34,918 bases of DNA from Candidatus Cloacimonetes bacterium 4572_55 (GTDB taxonomy: Bacteria > 4572-55), in the NCBI GenBank assembly GCA_002084765.1, contig NBMB01000048.1, positions 1 through 34,918 on the forward strand, read 5' to 3'. The notes below the pieces were generated by a model. The model did not search any database, had not been told where the DNA came from, and saw nothing but the letters and a program-made list of their open reading frames with translations. Shown here in pieces: positions 33,894 to 34,918 of the stretch (its first letter is position 1; every line of letters starts with the position of its first letter). A program made the translations under genes and the position numbers.

Positions 33894-34918
33894 GGACAAA
33901 CCTGGCAAATTATCGAGCCAGAGGGCGGCTATCCCGATGACTCTATTACCGGTCTCGGCGAGCCGGGGTTTACAGGCACCAATGATTTTTGGGTGCAACA
34001 CGCGTTTGATATGAGCGAATTCTCCGGTCAAGAGGCAATAATCCGCTGGCATTTTGGCGGCGACGGCTCGGTGAACCGCATGGGTCTCTATCTCGATGAC
34101 GTATTTGTCGGCGATATAATGGCGCAGAGGGATACGCGAGACCTGACTGAGTACCGCCTCTATCGCGGCGTTGAACTGGATACGTATGAGCTTATCTCGA
34201 CTTTCGATCCGGACGTCGTTGAATATGATGACTGGAATGACAACAACGAGGGATTGATCAACGGCACGACCTATTACTATTGCGTCAGAGCCGACTATGA
34301 CGACGAAGACGAAAGCGGTTGCGCCACTGCCACCGCGGTTCCGGAAAACTGGGCACCTCCCACGCCGCAGAACTTAGAGGGCGAATTGGACGAATCCACG
34401 GTCTCTCTGACTTGGGACGCAGTCGAAGTTTATGATCTTGCTGGATATAACGTTTATTCAAGACTCGGTCTGGGCGGCGACTTCATCCAGGTCGCCAACA
34501 CAGAGAATACTGAAGTCGACGTCGATATCCCAGACGGCGTAAATTTCTTATACGTCGTCTCTGTCGATACTTACGGGATGGAAAGCGCGCCTTCAAACGA
34601 GATTCAATTCTCAGTCGGACCCATTCCGCCCACGCTGGTCAGCGCAGTCAGCGGATTGGACGGTTATGTCGAACTGAGCTGGATTCCGCCGGGCGTCTTT
34701 TTCTATGAGGAGGATTTTGAGGCGAGCGACGGCGGCTATATTGCGACAAACAGCGACGCCGAAGGTTGGGCTTATGGAGCACCGACATCTGGTCCCATGA
34801 GTGGACATGATGACAGCGAAAATCTTTGGGCGACAAATCTCGCCGCGGAATATGCTGAAGCCAACGGAAACTACACGTTAGATTCCCCCACGATAACCGT
34901 TGTTGGTGGAACCCCGTA
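33894..34918 (+). CDS. Continuation of the secreted multidomain protein (partial, runs off window)
   Basis: An open frame of 341 codons with no stop, in a different frame from the preceding CDS. It begins GQTWQIIEPEGGYPDDSITG, the second half of the jelly-roll module whose first half ends the previous CDS. It continues FDMSEFSGQEAIIRWHFGGD and MGLYLDDVFVGD, then two Fn3 units (RLYRGVELDTYELI..., and APPTPQNLEGELDESTVSL...). It ends in a second jelly-roll module opening with FFYEEDFEASDGGY. Relative to related modules, roughly 25-30 residues (an SFWHWY...GGNV-type stretch) seem missing at the break. There is no start codon of its own; it should be read as one gene with the previous entry. Confidence 0.75.
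34815..34918 (+). repeat. 104-base exact repeat, copy 2 (window end)
   Basis: Second copy of the repeat at 33788-33891. It ends at the last base of the window with ...ACCCCGTA, exactly where copy 1 loses frame. This is the behaviour expected of a contig ending at an unresolved repeat. Confidence 0.95.

Noticed and set aside
33894-34918. Programmed frameshift at CCCCGTAGGGG in the secreted protein
   Set aside because: No slippery heptamer is seen, part of the domain is missing, and the exact repeat at the window end makes an assembly join more likely.

Overview
The window is one contig end of a moderately AT-rich Gram-negative bacterial genome. The evidence points to the FCB superphylum (Calditrichota, KSB1, Ignavibacteria or a similar uncultured lineage). 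Supporting this are a secreted protein ending in an NYPNPF/FlgD-like sorting domain, repeated fibronectin-III/jelly-roll secreted modules, a DUF4837-like lipoprotein, a tricorn-type propeller fragment, and sigma-70 promoters of the TTGACA-17-TANNNT type. No rRNA, tRNA, CRISPR array or intact insertion sequence was recognised. The lineage is inferred from protein style, not from a marker gene.

Layout. 1-4.2 kb: a ClC-type anion channel with CBS and TrkA-C-like domains, convergent with a methylcrotonyl/propionyl-CoA carboxylase carboxyltransferase that has its own near-consensus promoter. 4.5-7.3 kb: RecQ helicase, then the internally deleted remnant of an Rpn-like nuclease gene with a 27-base repeat tail. 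7.5-10.8 kb: a DUF4837-like lipoprotein, a Trm112/UPF0434-like small protein, and a DUF4384-like secreted protein with a very long K/S/D-rich tail. 11-13.7 kb: a divergent FemAB/GNAT-like transferase and GT39-type glycosyltransferase only 28 bases apart. 13.7-16.9 kb: a rhomboid protease and a voltage-gated cation channel with a calcium-like filter, in tandem, divergent from a LarA-type nickel racemase homologue. 17-19.2 kb: an ECF sigma factor and its anti-sigma factor. 19.4-25.9 kb: a minus-strand five-gene cluster (beta-helix/SPOR exported protein, PgsB/CapB-type ligase, two soluble receiver-kinase hybrids, ComFB), bounded by a strong promoter and an intrinsic terminator. 26-29 kb: a STAND NTPase with TPRs. 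29-34.9 kb: a truncated tricorn-like fragment and two large secreted proteins, the second broken by a frameshift at a repeat that also ends the window.

How it may work together. The best candidate for a little-described system is the 19.5-25.9 kb cluster. It joins an envelope-associated beta-helix/SPOR protein and an orphan PgsB (no PgsC or PgsA beside it) to cytoplasmic phospho-signalling and a ComFB-family protein, which may respond to cyclic dinucleotides. One of its two kinases has lost the ATP-lid glycine box through a small out-of-frame deletion, so its present activity is doubtful. The ECF sigma/anti-sigma pair beside it has an unusually large extracytoplasmic sensor region.

Three genes look damaged: the Rpn-like remnant, the kinase C-terminus and the tricorn fragment. 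The break at 33.89 kb is more likely an assembly effect, because the same 104-base sequence recurs exactly at the window end.
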